Shown here: positions 9,200 through 18,219 of the stretch, piece by piece | Position numbering within the stretch: position 1 is the first letter of the stretch | Layout of the letters: each line of letters opens with the position of its first letter | Assembly (NCBI RefSeq): GCF_001428125.1 | Contig: NZ_LMSM01000010.1 | Span: forward strand, 124,001 to 188,000 | Direction of reading: 5' to 3' | DNA length: 64,000 nt | Source of the DNA: Nocardioides sp. Soil774 | Lineage (GTDB): Bacteria > Actinomycetota > Actinomycetes > Propionibacteriales > Nocardioidaceae | Position numbers and translations under genes: made by a program | Notes under the pieces: generated by a model | Databases searched by the model: none | Told to the model about the DNA's origin: nothing | Seen by the model: the letters and a program-made list of their open reading frames with translations, nothing else

Positions 9200-9215
9200 C
9201 CTCGGCACGCCGAGG
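9200..9215 (-). terminator. Hairpin between the sigma fusion and the lipoprotein gene
   Basis: CCTCGG (9200-9205) and CCGAGG (9210-9215) form a perfect stem. Read on the minus strand it follows the sigma-factor stop by a few bases and is followed by CAACCTTTTCGG, so it resembles an intrinsic terminator or attenuator inside the two-gene unit. Confidence 0.6.
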
Positions 9216-9220
9216 AGGAG

Positions 9221-11083
9221 TCAGCCGCGCGAGTCGAGTGCCTCGAGCCGCTCCAGGACCCGGCGGGACAGGGCGACGAAGTCGGTGCGCGACATCGTCA
9301 TGTTGCGGTCGGGGGCGAAGCCGAGCTGCGACACCGCGGTGCCGTCGCGCACGATCGCCATCAGGAACGGGAAGGACTGCCGGTCGTTGAGCTCGATGGT
9401 CAGCGACCACACGCTCAGGTCGGTGGCCTTCGACGACGACGAGACGAGCGGGGTCACCGTGGTGCCGAGGTTCTCGCGTCCGCACTTGGCGATGCGGTCG
9501 CGGACCTGCTCGACGAAGGTGCGCGCGCTGGACTGCTCCATCGAGCCCACCGTCTGCGTCAGCCCGAGCTGCGAGGCGTTGGGCGTCTCGGGGAAGAGGA
9601 AGGTGCGCGTCAGCGCCCGCGAGATCCCCTTGCCGGTGAACGTCGTGCGGTCGCACCGCGTGGCGGCGTAGTTGGTGCGCGCCTTCTCGGGGTCGATGCC
9701 GACCCACGGACCGCGCACGGCAGCGACCGGCGGCAGGTCGACCACCGACAGCAGCCCGGGGGGCGTGCCGATGTCGAGGGGCGCGGTGGAGCGGGCCCGG
9801 GCGCGTCCGGCGCAGGCGCCCGCGCCCTCTGACCCGCAGAGCGCGTTGACCGCGGCGGCCAAGCCGGTGAGGGCGGCCTTGTCGCTGACCGCGCGGCCCT
9901 GGCTGCGCACGACGTGGGTGACCACGAGGCTGCCGGTGCGGGCCACGCCGACGGTGAGGGTCGCCGGCTGCTTGCCCCACGAGCGGAGCCGGAAGGCCCG
10001 CGCCTCGTCGCCGACGCGCGCGACGGTGCGGGTGGCCATCAGCTGGGTGCGCGGGTCGGAGCACCCGGCGAACCACGTCGACGCGGTGTCGAAGGCACGA
10101 GTGGCCTGCCGCGGCCCGCGCGACATCTCGACGAGCTGCACCGCGGTCGACTCGACGCGCGGCGCACTCTTGTTCTTCACCGTCGCGGAGCCGTCCCACG
10201 TCCGCGCCAGCGCGGTGACGCGGTCGGCGTCGGGGATGGCGAAGCGCTCGCGCTGGCAGGGGGCGAGCAGGCCGTCGCCGGACAGGTTGTCGGTGGTGGC
10301 GGTCTCCTCCCAGTCCAGCCCGGCGCCGAAGCGCGCCATCTGGGTGGAGGAGAGCAGGGCGCCCTCGCCGATGATCTCGCGGCCGGCGGAGTCGTCGACG
10401 GGGGCGTGCACGGTGACCCCGGCCGTGGCCTTCTCCTCGCTCAGGCTGGTGGGCTCGGCGCCGGAGCCGGTCGCGACCAGCGAGCCGGAGACGACGAGGG
10501 CCGCAGTGGCGAGGCCGGCACCGATCACCGTGTGCGTACGCCGTCGCGCTGCGCCCGCGCGACGGATGACGGTCGCGCGGGGCCAGCGGACGTCCTCCAG
10601 CGGTGCGGCGAGGTCGTGGAGGAGCCGGCGGACCTCGGTGGTGGGCACGTCGCGGTGCAGCGCGAACTGGGAGGTGGCGGTCTGCAGCTCGCGCTCGGCG
10701 TCGCCGCGCGGCAGCCCGACCTCGCGGGCGATGTCGGACAGCGACAGGGCGGAGAGCCCGTTGAGCACGAGCAGCTGGCGCTGGCGCGCGGTCAGCCGTG
10801 ACAGCGCGTCGAGCGTGCTGCGGGCCTCGGGGTCGAGCGCCTTGTCGCGGTGCCAGATGCGCGCGGTGTGGCGGCGGCGGGCGCGGCCGAGGGCGACCGG
10901 CCGGACATAGGCGTCGCGGTCGTCGAGGAGCGCGACCTTGCGCCAGTGGTGCCAGGCGACGACGAACGCGTCGCGGACGGCCGCACGGGCCGCGGGCGCG
11001 TCGCCGGTGAGGGCATAGGCCTCGTGCAGGAGTCGGGTGCGTGTCTCGACGTAGTAGGCGTCGAAGGTCTCGGGGCTCCTCAT
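9221..11083 (-). CDS. ECF-type sigma factor fused to a membrane anchor and extracytoplasmic domain
   Basis: A 620-residue protein with three parts. Residues about 7-75 match ECF sigma region 2 (ARAAVRDAFVVAWHHWRK, then VRPVALGRARRR). Residues about 88-140 match region 4 (LTARQRQLLVLNGL, then LSDIAREVGLPRGDAERE helix-turn-helix). A single hydrophobic segment follows at about 184-206 after an Arg-rich stretch, so the remaining 410 residues should lie outside the cell. This outer part has pairs of Cys and two similar halves. Normal ECF factors end near 180-200 residues and are held by a separate anti-sigma protein; here sensor and sigma would be one chain. Region 2 is somewhat degenerate, so activity is uncertain. 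ATG at 11083; a TACCGT hexamer lies 9 bases upstream. Confidence 0.8.
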   Translation of the reverse strand: MRSPETFDAYYVETRTRLLHEAYALTGDAPAARAAVRDAFVVAWHHWRKVALLDDRDAYVRPVALGRARRRHTARIWHRDKALDPEARSTLDALSRLTARQRQLLVLNGLSALSLSDIAREVGLPRGDAERELQTATSQFALHRDVPTTEVRRLLHDLAAPLEDVRWPRATVIRRAGAARRRTHTVIGAGLATAALVVSGSLVATGSGAEPTSLSEEKATAGVTVHAPVDDSAGREIIGEGALLSSTQMARFGAGLDWEETATTDNLSGDGLLAPCQRERFAIPDADRVTALARTWDGSATVKNKSAPRVESTAVQLVEMSRGPRQATRAFDTASTWFAGCSDPRTQLMATRTVARVGDEARAFRLRSWGKQPATLTVGVARTGSLVVTHVVRSQGRAVSDKAALTGLAAAVNALCGSEGAGACAGRARARSTAPLDIGTPPGLLSVVDLPPVAAVRGPWVGIDPEKARTNYAATRCDRTTFTGKGISRALTRTFLFPETPNASQLGLTQTVGSMEQSSARTFVEQVRDRIAKCGRENLGTTVTPLVSSSSKATDLSVWSLTIELNDRQSFPFLMAIVRDGTAVSQLGFAPDRNMTMSRTDFVALSRRVLERLEALDSRG

Positions 11084-11194
11084 GACCGCTCCACGGTACG
11101 GGAGTGGCAGGCGTGACGCACATCCCTCGCCCGGCTCCGCAGGGCGGCGTGGGAGCACGATCCGTGCTTGCGTGCGGGTGATGATGGGCCGGTC

Positions 11195-12442
11195 ATGACC
11201 TCGCTCCTCACCCGCCCCGACAGCGCCCGCGTCGACGCGGCCCGACCGCGCCCCCTGGTCCTGATCGCCACCCTCGGGGGCGTGCTGGCGGCGCTGGGCC
11301 CGCTCGTGGTGCTGCTGGCGGTGGGCGTGATCGGCTGGTTCGTCACCGACGCAGGCGTCCACGGCGCCCCGCGCGACGGGATGCGGATGGGCGCCCTGGC
11401 CTGGCTCGCCGGGCACGGCTCGGGCTTCACCGTCATGGGCGCGCGGGTCACCCTCGTGCCGCTGGGCCTCACCGCGGTCTCGGCCTGGTCGATGTGGCGC
11501 CTGGGCCACCGGGTCGGCGACGCGGTCTCCGGCCACGGCCCCGACGCCGACCGCATCTCCGACGGCGAGCGTGACCTCACGGTGCCGACCGCCGTCGCCA
11601 CCTTCTTCGCCGGCTACGCCGTGGTCGCGGTCGTGGTGGCCACGCTCGCCGCCGGCGCCGGCGGCGGCGCCGACCCGTCCGTGCCGCGGGTGCTGGCCTG
11701 GACCCTGGCCATGACGGCGCTGGTGGCCGCCCCCGCGATCGCCGTCGGCTCGGGCCGCGCCGCCATCTGGGCGGCGTTCGCCCCGGCGAGCGTGCGCGCG
11801 GGCGCCGCCGTGGCGCGAGCCGTCCTCGTCGCCCTCCTGGCGGTGTCCGCCGTCCTGTTCGTGGTCGCCTTCGCGCTCTCCTTCGGCGACGCGGCCACGA
11901 TGACCGCCCGGCTGCACCCGAGCCCGTCCGAGGCCGGCCTCTACGCCCTCGTCAACGCCGCCTTCGCGCCCAACGCCGTGCTCTTCGGCGGCTCGTGGCT
12001 GCTCGGCCCCGGCTTCGCCGTCGGGGGCGCCACGGTCGTGTCGCCGAGCGTGGTGGTGCTCGGGCCGCTGCCCGTCGTGCCGCTGCTCGCGGCGCTCCCC
12101 GCGGTCGGTACGCCGCCGGGCTGGGTCGGCTCGCTCGTGGTCCTGCCGTCGGTGGTCGCGGCCGTCGCCGCCCATCGCTCCCTGCGCGCGCGCCCGCTGA
12201 CCTGGGACCGTGTCGCGCTGGCCGGGTGCGGCGGTGGCCTGGTGGCCGGGGTGGCGTTCGCGGTGCTGGCGTCGCTGTCCGGCGGTGCAGCGGGCCCGGG
12301 CCGGATGCGCTTCGTCGGCCCGTTCGTGCCCGACGTGCTCGTGCACGCCGTGCCCGCGTGCGGGGTCGGTGCGCTGCTCGGCGCCTCGCTCGTCGCGCTG
12401 CAGCTCTGGCGCTCCTCGCGCCTCGTGGTCGACGAGGACTGA
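11195..12442 (+). CDS. perM: DUF6350 / PerM-like integral membrane protein
   Basis: This 415-residue protein has about ten hydrophobic helices and few charged loops. Its position directly upstream of purN and purH, with one gene between, matches Mycobacterium tuberculosis, where Rv0955 (PerM, linked to cell division and growth under stress) precedes purN and purH. The assignment rests on this order plus size and topology, so the family call is firmer than the function. ATG at 11195 is chosen; there is no clear ribosome-binding site, and an in-frame upstream start would add nine residues. The next gene begins 3 bp after the stop. Confidence 0.75.
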   Translation: MTSLLTRPDSARVDAARPRPLVLIATLGGVLAALGPLVVLLAVGVIGWFVTDAGVHGAPRDGMRMGALAWLAGHGSGFTVMGARVTLVPLGLTAVSAWSMWRLGHRVGDAVSGHGPDADRISDGERDLTVPTAVATFFAGYAVVAVVVATLAAGAGGGADPSVPRVLAWTLAMTALVAAPAIAVGSGRAAIWAAFAPASVRAGAAVARAVLVALLAVSAVLFVVAFALSFGDAATMTARLHPSPSEAGLYALVNAAFAPNAVLFGGSWLLGPGFAVGGATVVSPSVVVLGPLPVVPLLAALPAVGTPPGWVGSLVVLPSVVAAVAAHRSLRARPLTWDRVALAGCGGGLVAGVAFAVLASLSGGAAGPGRMRFVGPFVPDVLVHAVPACGVGALLGASLVALQLWRSSRLVVDED

Positions 12443-12445
12443 CGC

Positions 12446-13651
12446 GTGGGGGCTGGTCACAGCCACGGTGACCGTCCCGGGCTGGGACCGGTGCCACGGC
12501 AGCTGAAGGTGCTGATGGCTCTCCTCGTCGGGCCCCTGGCCCTCGCCACCGTCATCGGGGTCGCGGTGCTCTGGCCCGACGGTGAGCTCGAGGTCAGCGG
12601 GCCGGGCACCGACGTGCAGCGCGGGACCGCGGAGGTCACCGCGCTCGCGCCGTGCCCGCAGGAGGTGCAGGTCGAGGGGTGCCGCGCGGCCGTCATCGAG
12701 CTGCTCAGCGGCCCGGGCGCGCCGGGGGAGGCCAGGGCGCTGCTGCCCTACGGCGAGATGGCGCCGGAGGTGGTGGTCGGCGACCGGATCATCGTGTCCC
12801 ACGCCGAGCAGGCGCCGCCGGGCCAGCAGTACGCCTTCCAGGACTTCGACCGCGGCCCGCCCCTGCTGGTGCTGGCGATCCTCTTCGCCGTCGGCGTGCT
12901 GGCGCTGTCGCGCTGGCGTGGCATCGGCGCGCTCGCCAGCCTGGCGTACTCGCTCGTGCTGATCGCGGTCTTCACGTTGCCCGCGATCATGGAGGGCTCC
13001 TCGCCGCTGGCCGTCGCGGTCGTGACCGCCGCGGCGATCATGCTGGTCTCGCTCTACCTCTCCCACGGCTTCGACGTGCGCTCGACGGTCGCGATGCTCG
13101 GCACGCTGCTGTCGCTGCTCGTGATCGGGGTGCTCGGCTGGGTGTTCACCCGCGTCGGGCACTTCACCGGGGTGGTCGACGAGGGCAGCCAGTACATCTC
13201 CGGGGTCGCCGCCCAGGTCGACCTCAGCGGCCTGCTGCTCGCCGGCCTGGTCATCGGCGCCCTCGGCGTCCTGGACGACGTCACCGTCACGCAGACGTGG
13301 GCGGTGTGGGAGCTGGCCGACGTCGATCCCGACGCCAGTGCCCGGTCGCTCTTCACGCGGGCGATGCGCATCGGTCGCTCGCACGCCGCCTCGACCGTCA
13401 ACACCCTCGTGCTGGCCTACGTCGGGGCCACGCTGCCGCTGATGCTGGTGTTCTCGGCGCTGTCGCTGCCGTTCGGCATCGCGGTCAGCCAGGAGGTGGT
13501 CGCCCAGGAGGTCGTGCGCGGCCTCGTGGGCGGCCTCGGCATCCTCGCCGCGGTGCCGGTGACGACGGCGATCGCGGCGCTGGTCGCGGCCCGGCTGGTG
13601 CGTGAGCCGCCGGATGCTGCCGGGCCGTCGCACCGGGCCCGGACTCACTAG
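12446..13651 (+). CDS. YibE/F family membrane protein
   Basis: A 401-residue protein of the YibE/F family. One N-terminal helix (about residues 22-42) leads into an extracytoplasmic beta-rich domain containing GTAEVTAL and a pair of Cys. About seven more helices follow, including the family-typical segment SGLLLAGLVIGALGVLDDVT and the EGSQYIS region. The GTG start lies 3 bp after the preceding stop, so the two membrane protein genes are almost certainly co-translated. The family has been proposed to be transport-related, but no substrate is established. Its TAG stop is also the start of the purN -10 hexamer. Confidence 0.85.
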   Translation: MGAGHSHGDRPGLGPVPRQLKVLMALLVGPLALATVIGVAVLWPDGELEVSGPGTDVQRGTAEVTALAPCPQEVQVEGCRAAVIELLSGPGAPGEARALLPYGEMAPEVVVGDRIIVSHAEQAPPGQQYAFQDFDRGPPLLVLAILFAVGVLALSRWRGIGALASLAYSLVLIAVFTLPAIMEGSSPLAVAVVTAAAIMLVSLYLSHGFDVRSTVAMLGTLLSLLVIGVLGWVFTRVGHFTGVVDEGSQYISGVAAQVDLSGLLLAGLVIGALGVLDDVTVTQTWAVWELADVDPDASARSLFTRAMRIGRSHAASTVNTLVLAYVGATLPLMLVFSALSLPFGIAVSQEVVAQEVVRGLVGGLGILAAVPVTTAIAALVAARLVREPPDAAGPSHRARTH

Positions 13652-13654
13652 ACT
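13649..13654 (+). promoter_or_regulatory. -10 hexamer TAGACT before purN
   Basis: TAGACT starts with the TAG stop codon of the YibE/F gene and ends 8 bases before the purN GTG. There is no Shine-Dalgarno sequence, so a leaderless purN transcript is likely in addition to read-through from upstream. Confidence 0.5.
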
Positions 13655-13662
13655 CACGTGTC

Positions 13663-14280
13663 GTGAACCAGCCCGCCCGCCTCGTCGTCCTCGTCTCGGG
13701 AGCCGGCACCAACCTCCAGGCCCTCGTCGACGCCTGCGCCGACCCGGCGTACGGCGCCCGCATCGTGGCCGTGGGCGCCGACCGCGACGGCATCGAGGGG
13801 CTCGCGCGTGCCGAGCGGGCGGGGATCCCGACCTTCGTGCGGCAGGTGTCGGACTTCGAGACCCGCGAGGGCTGGGACGCCGCGATCACGACGGTGGTGG
13901 AGCGCTTCGAGCCGGACCTCGTCGTGTCGGCGGGCTTCATGAAGCTGCTGTCGGGCGACTTCCTCGAGCGCTTCCTCACCCTCAACACCCACCCGGCGCT
14001 GTGCCCGGCCTTCCCCGGCATGCACGGGCCGCGCGACGCCCTCGAGCACGGGGTCAAGGTCACCGGCGCGACCCTCTTCGTCGTCGACGCCGGGGTCGAC
14101 ACCGGCCCGATCGTCGCGCAGGTGCCGGTGCCGGTCGAGGAGGACGACGACGTCGACTCCCTCCACGAGCGGATCAAGATCGCCGAGCGCGCCATGCTCG
14201 TCGAGCAGGTCGGGCGCATCGCCCGCGACGGCATCACGGTGGAGGGTCGCCGGGTTCGCATCGGGCCCGCGTCTCGGTAG
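13663..14280 (+). CDS. purN: Phosphoribosylglycinamide formyltransferase
   Basis: This 205-residue enzyme transfers the formyl group of 10-formyl-tetrahydrofolate to GAR in step three of purine synthesis. The N-terminus LVVLVSGAGTNLQAL binds the phosphate of GAR. The catalytic region has LNTHPAL (Asn and His) and FPGMHGPRDALEHGVKVTGA, and the formyl-transferase Asp lies in DAGVDTGPIV. The GTG start gives MNQPARLVVLVSG. The gene is followed by a riboswitch and purH. Confidence 0.95.
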   Translation: MNQPARLVVLVSGAGTNLQALVDACADPAYGARIVAVGADRDGIEGLARAERAGIPTFVRQVSDFETREGWDAAITTVVERFEPDLVVSAGFMKLLSGDFLERFLTLNTHPALCPAFPGMHGPRDALEHGVKVTGATLFVVDAGVDTGPIVAQVPVPVEEDDDVDSLHERIKIAERAMLVEQVGRIARDGITVEGRRVRIGPASR

Positions 14281-14285
14281 TGTGC

Positions 14286-14353
14286 TGCCACACGACTGGC
14301 GCAGGTGGGCCACCACCAGGGAGTGACGCGCGAGGGGATCGAACGCCTGGGTG
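14286..14353 (+). promoter_or_regulatory. ZTP (pfl) riboswitch controlling purH
   Basis: The purN-purH gap matches the ZTP/ZMP riboswitch consensus. ACTGGCG is followed by a GGTGG/CCACC hairpin (P2), then the CAGGGAGTGACG segment that closes P1. After a short linker comes the highly conserved 3' element CGCCTGGG (14344-14351). P1 can be drawn as TGCCAC (14286-14291) with GTGACG (14323-14328), with one mismatch. ZTP is the alarmone made from ZMP (AICAR), the PurH substrate, when formyl-folate is low, so the ligand fits the gene. No terminator follows. Instead CCTCG (14355-14359) can pair with CGAGG (14373-14377), which overlaps the purH ribosome-binding site, suggesting translational control. 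Confidence 0.9.
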
Positions 14354-14383
14354 CCCTCGACTCGAGATCAACCGAGGAGTCCC

Positions 14384-15985
14384 GTGTCTTCTGAGTCCGT
14401 CCAGCCCGACCCGATGCGCATCGCGATCCGCCGAGCGCTCGTCTCCGTCTACGACAAGACCGGCCTCGACGACCTGGTCGGCGGCCTGCACGCCGCCGGC
14501 GTCGAGCTCGTCTCCACCGGCGGCTCGGCCGCCCGCATCGAGTCCCTCGGGCTCCCGGTCACCCGGGTCGAGGAGCTGACCGGCTTCCCGGAGTGCCTCG
14601 ACGGACGCGTCAAGACGCTCCACCCCCGCGTGCACGCGGGGATCCTCGCCGACCGCCGGCTCGACTCCCACGTGGAGCAGCTCGCCGAGCTCGGTGTCGA
14701 GCCCTTCGACCTCGTCGTCAGCAACCTCTACCCCTTCACCCAGACCGTCGCCTCGGGCGCGTCGCCGGACGAGTGCGTCGAGCAGATCGACATCGGCGGA
14801 CCCTCGATGGTGCGCGCCGCTGCCAAGAACCACCCCAGCGTCGCGATCGTCACCTCGCCCGCGGCGTACGACGACGTGCTGGCCGCCGTGGCCGCCGGCG
14901 GCTTCACGCTGGCCGAGCGCCAGCGCCTCGCCGCCGAGGCGTTCGTGCACACCGCGACCTACGACGTCCACGTGGCCTCGTGGATGGGCAACGTGCTCAC
15001 CGACACCAGCGAGGGCTCGGGCTTCCCCGCGTGGATGGGCGCGACGTGGGACAAGGAGACGGTGCTGCGCTACGGCGAGAACCCCCACCAGGGCGCCGCG
15101 CTCTACACCAACGGCTTCCTGCCCGAGGGCCCCGGGCTCGCCCAGGCCACGCAACACCACGGCAAGGAGATGTCCTACAACAACTACGTCGACGCCGACG
15201 CGGCCCGCCGGGCGGCGTACGACTTCGACGAGCCGGCCGTCGCGATCATCAAGCACGCCAACCCGTGCGGCATCGCGGTCGCCTCCGACGTGGCCGACGC
15301 GCACCGCAAGGCGCACGAGTGCGACCCGGTCAGCGCGTTCGGCGGGGTGATCGCGACCAACGTGCCGGTCTCGGTGGAGATGGCGCGCCAGGTCGCGGAG
15401 ATCTTCACCGAGGTCATCGTGGCGCCGGGCTACGAGGACGGCGCGATCGAGGCCCTCCGGGCGAAGAAGAACATCCGCGTGCTCGAGTGCGGCCCGCTCG
15501 CCCGCGGTGGCAGCGAGGTGCGCTCGATCTCCGGCGGCCTGCTGCTCCAGGAGCGCGACGTGATCTCCGCCAGGTCGGAGCAGGGTGGCGACGACCCGTC
15601 GACCTGGACCCTCGCCACGGGCGAGGCCGCGTCGCCGGAGGTCCTCGCCGACCTCGCCTTCGCGTGGCGCGCCTGCCGCGCGGTGAAGTCCAACGCGATC
15701 CTGCTCGCCGCCGACGGCGCCTCGGTCGGCGTCGGGATGGGCCAGGTCAACCGGGTCGACTCCTGCCGCCTCGCCGTCGAGCGGGCGGGGGAGCGGGCCG
15801 CCTCCGCGGTCGCGGCCTCCGACGCCTTCTTCCCCTTCGCCGACGGCCCGCAGATCCTCATCGACGCCGGCGTGCGGGTCATCGTGCAGCCCGGAGGCTC
15901 GGTCCGCGACGCCGAGGTGGTCGCCGCCTGCGAGGCGGCCGGCGTGACGATGTACCTCACCGGGACGCGCCACTTCTTCCACTGA
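14384..15985 (+). CDS. purH: Bifunctional AICAR transformylase / IMP cyclohydrolase
   Basis: This 533-residue enzyme performs the last two steps of IMP synthesis. The IMP cyclohydrolase domain (about residues 14-150) starts [16 protein letters not shown] and has [10 protein letters not shown] and [15 protein letters not shown]. The transformylase domain contains [27 protein letters not shown], the KHANPCG catalytic Lys-His motif and [12 protein letters not shown]. The start is GTG at 14384 with a CGAGGAG ribosome-binding site that the upstream riboswitch could mask. Confidence 0.96.
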   Translation: MSSESVQPDPMRIAIRRALVSVYDKTGLDDLVGGLHAAGVELVSTGGSAARIESLGLPVTRVEELTGFPECLDGRVKTLHPRVHAGILADRRLDSHVEQLAELGVEPFDLVVSNLYPFTQTVASGASPDECVEQIDIGGPSMVRAAAKNHPSVAIVTSPAAYDDVLAAVAAGGFTLAERQRLAAEAFVHTATYDVHVASWMGNVLTDTSEGSGFPAWMGATWDKETVLRYGENPHQGAALYTNGFLPEGPGLAQATQHHGKEMSYNNYVDADAARRAAYDFDEPAVAIIKHANPCGIAVASDVADAHRKAHECDPVSAFGGVIATNVPVSVEMARQVAEIFTEVIVAPGYEDGAIEALRAKKNIRVLECGPLARGGSEVRSISGGLLLQERDVISARSEQGGDDPSTWTLATGEAASPEVLADLAFAWRACRAVKSNAILLAADGASVGVGMGQVNRVDSCRLAVERAGERAASAVAASDAFFPFADGPQILIDAGVRVIVQPGGSVRDAEVVAACEAAGVTMYLTGTRHFFH

Positions 15986-15992
15986 TCTCCTG

Positions 15993-16048
15993 GGGCGGTG
16001 GCCCAGCCACATTCGGGGCCGGCGGAAAATGTGGGTGGACCACCGCCC
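15993..16048 (+). terminator. Large imperfect hairpin after purH
   Basis: GGGCGGTGG (15993-16001) pairs with CCACCGCCC (16040-16048), and CCACATT (16007-16013) with AATGTGG (16028-16034). The 56-base structure starts 8 bases after the purH stop. It may be the purH terminator, although no U tract follows. Confidence 0.5.
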
Positions 16049-16059
16049 AGCCGGTGATA

Positions 16060-16073
16060 TCTTGACGTCGAGA
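16060..16073 (+). promoter_or_regulatory. Candidate operator TCTTGACGTCGAGA
   Basis: A near-perfect 14-bp inverted repeat (one mismatch between arms) lies 20 bases before the MFS gene start. It differs by one base from the perfect palindrome upstream of icd at 21642-21655, suggesting one shared regulator. Confidence 0.5.
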
Positions 16074-16093
16074 CATCTCGGAGGGGGTACGAC

Positions 16094-17338
16094 GTGCGCT
16101 GGTGGAGCCGGATCCTGCCGCCGACCAAGCTCGAACGCGACCTGGTCTGGCAGTGCGTGCTGTCGGCCTTCGCGACCGGCACGTTCCTCACCGGGACGGC
16201 CGTCTACTTCACCCAGGTCGTCGGGTTGACCGGTGCCCAGGTGGGCCTCGGCATGTCGATCGCGGCCGGCGTCACGCTGCTGCTGCAGCTGCCGATGGGG
16301 CGGCTGTCGGACCGCGTGGGGGCCAAGCCGCTGTGGGCGCTGGCGAGCGCGGTCGAGGCGGCTCTCTACTTCGCCTGGCCGCTGATCGGCGGCATGGCGT
16401 CGTTCGTGGCGATGCTGACGGTGCTGGCGGTGGTCGAGACCGCCGGGCGCAACGCGCGCAACGTCTACCGGATCGCGGTCTTCCCGCGTGACGTACGCGT
16501 CCGCGCACTGGCCTACATGCGCGCCGCCCGCAACGTCGGCTACACGCTCGGCGCCGGCGCGAGCGGCGTGGCGCTGGGCGTGGGCCTCGGCGCCGTACGC
16601 CTCATCCCGCTGGTCACCGGCGGGCTGCTCGTGCTCAACGCCGTCCTCATCGCGGCCGTGCTGCCGGTCATCGCGCGCCAGGCGCCGGTCGCCGCGAGCG
16701 ACGACCCGGCCACGGTCGCGCCGCCGGCGTGGCGCAACCCGGGCTTCGTGGTGCTGGGCATCTGCAACGGCGTGCTGTCGTCCAACCAGGTGCTGCTCAA
16801 CGTCGTGGTGCCGCTCTGGCTGGTCGAGCGCACCGACGCTCCGCAGGCCCTGCTCGCGTGGCTGTTCGGCACCAACACGGTGCTCGCGGTGCTGCTGCAG
16901 GTGCGCGCCAGCCGGGTCGCGGACTCGGTCGACGGGTCGCTGCGCGCCGTACGCTGGTCGGGCTGGGCCTTCATCGTCTCGTGCGGGCTGATCGCCTGGA
17001 CCCACGAGACGGTCGGCTGGATCTCGATCGTGCTGATCTGGATCGGCCACGTGACCATCACCGGCGCCGAGCTGTGGCAGTCGGCGGCCGACTGGTCCTT
17101 CACCAGCGAGCTCTCCGACCACCGCCGCCTCGGCGACTACCAGGGCGTGTGGGGCCTGGGCTACCAGATCGAGCCGATCATCTTCCCCGCGCTCTACACC
17201 TACCTCGCCCTGCAGGTCGGCACGCCCGGCTGGATCGTCATCGCCCTCATCGGTGTCGCGGCAGCGGCGCTCGCCCACCCCGCGGCCCGGGCCGCCGAGC
17301 GGCACCTGGTCAGGATCGGCGCCCCCGTCGGCGTCTGA
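16094..17338 (+). CDS. MFS transporter
   Basis: This 414-residue protein has twelve predicted transmembrane helices in two halves. It shows an MFS loop 2-3 motif of the type [13 protein letters not shown] at about residues 73-85. The start is GTG at 16094 with GGAGGGGG about 6 bases upstream. The substrate cannot be read from the sequence. The gene is preceded by a palindrome almost identical to that of icd, so its regulation may follow central metabolism. It sits in the same direction as folD but appears to have its own promoter. Confidence 0.85.
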   Translation: MRWWSRILPPTKLERDLVWQCVLSAFATGTFLTGTAVYFTQVVGLTGAQVGLGMSIAAGVTLLLQLPMGRLSDRVGAKPLWALASAVEAALYFAWPLIGGMASFVAMLTVLAVVETAGRNARNVYRIAVFPRDVRVRALAYMRAARNVGYTLGAGASGVALGVGLGAVRLIPLVTGGLLVLNAVLIAAVLPVIARQAPVAASDDPATVAPPAWRNPGFVVLGICNGVLSSNQVLLNVVVPLWLVERTDAPQALLAWLFGTNTVLAVLLQVRASRVADSVDGSLRAVRWSGWAFIVSCGLIAWTHETVGWISIVLIWIGHVTITGAELWQSAADWSFTSELSDHRRLGDYQGVWGLGYQIEPIIFPALYTYLALQVGTPGWIVIALIGVAAAALAHPAARAAERHLVRIGAPVGV

Positions 17339-17356
17339 ACGCCCCGGCGGCGGCCC

Positions 17357-17362
17357 TAGACT
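17357..17362 (+). promoter_or_regulatory. -10 hexamer TAGACT before folD
   Basis: TAGACT ends 7 bases before the folD GTG at 17370, and no ribosome-binding site lies between them, so the message is likely leaderless. The hexamer is identical to those before purN and the M20 hydrolase. Confidence 0.5.
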
Positions 17363-17369
17363 GCTCCGC

Positions 17370-18218
17370 GTGACGGCACAGACCCTGGACGGCGCAGCCA
17401 CGCTGCGGACCATCAAGGCAGAGCTCGCGCAGCGTGTCGCCGCGCTGGCCGAGCGCGGCATCACGCCGGGCCTGGGCACGGTGCTGGTGGGCGACGACCC
17501 CGGCTCGCACTGGTACGTCGGCGCGAAGCACAAGGACTGCGCGGAGATCGGCATCACCTCGATCCGCCGCGACCTGCCCGCCACCGCCTCGCAGGCCGAG
17601 GTGGAGGCGGTCATCGACGAGCTCAACGCCGACCCGGCCTGCACGGGCTTCATCGTCCAGCAGCCCACCGGGCTCGACGAGTTCGCCCTGCTCTCGCGCG
17701 TCGACCCCGACAAGGACGTCGACGGCCTGCACCCGGTCAACCTCGGCAAGCTCGTGCTCGGCGAGGCCGGGCCCCTGCCGTGCACGCCGGTCGGCTCCAT
17801 CGAGCTGCTGCGCCGCCACGGCGTGCAGATCGCCGGCGCCGAGGTGGTCGTCGTGGGCCGCGGCATCACGGTGGGTCGACCGCTGGGGCTCCTGCTGACC
17901 CGTCGCTCGGAGAACGCCACCGTCACCCTGTGCCACACCGGCACCGTCGACCTCGCGTCGCACGTGCGTCGCGCCGACATCGTCGTCGCCGCCGCCGGCG
18001 TGCCCGGCATCATCACCGCCGACATGGTCAAGCCGGGCGCCGCTGTCCTCGACGTCGGCGTCTCGCGTGTCGGCGGCTTGGTCACCGGCGACGTCGACCC
18101 GGGCGTGTGGGACGTGGCCGGCTGGGTCTCGCCCAACCCCAAGGGCGTGGGTCCGATGACCCGGGCGATGCTGCTGAGCAACATTGTCGAGATCGCCGAG
18201 AAGACAGCCGGTCGCTGA
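17370..18218 (+). CDS. folD: Methylene-tetrahydrofolate dehydrogenase / cyclohydrolase
   Basis: A 282-residue bifunctional FolD that interconverts 5,10-methylene-, methenyl- and 10-formyl-tetrahydrofolate and supplies the formyl donor used by PurN and PurH upstream. The family signatures are [20 protein letters not shown] (with the catalytic Lys), [38 protein letters not shown], the NADP-binding [17 protein letters not shown] and the C-terminal [13 protein letters not shown]. The GTG start is followed by TAQTLDG. The DUF3017 gene begins 1 bp after the stop. Confidence 0.95.
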   Translation: MTAQTLDGAATLRTIKAELAQRVAALAERGITPGLGTVLVGDDPGSHWYVGAKHKDCAEIGITSIRRDLPATASQAEVEAVIDELNADPACTGFIVQQPTGLDEFALLSRVDPDKDVDGLHPVNLGKLVLGEAGPLPCTPVGSIELLRRHGVQIAGAEVVVVGRGITVGRPLGLLLTRRSENATVTLCHTGTVDLASHVRRADIVVAAAGVPGIITADMVKPGAAVLDVGVSRVGGLVTGDVDPGVWDVAGWVSPNPKGVGPMTRAMLLSNIVEIAEKTAGR

Positions 18219-18219
18219 G

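Noticed and set aside
11084..13657. Open minus-strand frame continuous with the sigma fusion, upstream of its ATG
   Set aside because: The extension is Arg/Asp/His-rich low-complexity sequence antisense to the PerM-like and YibE/F genes, both of which show real membrane topology. The true protein begins at the ATG at 11083.
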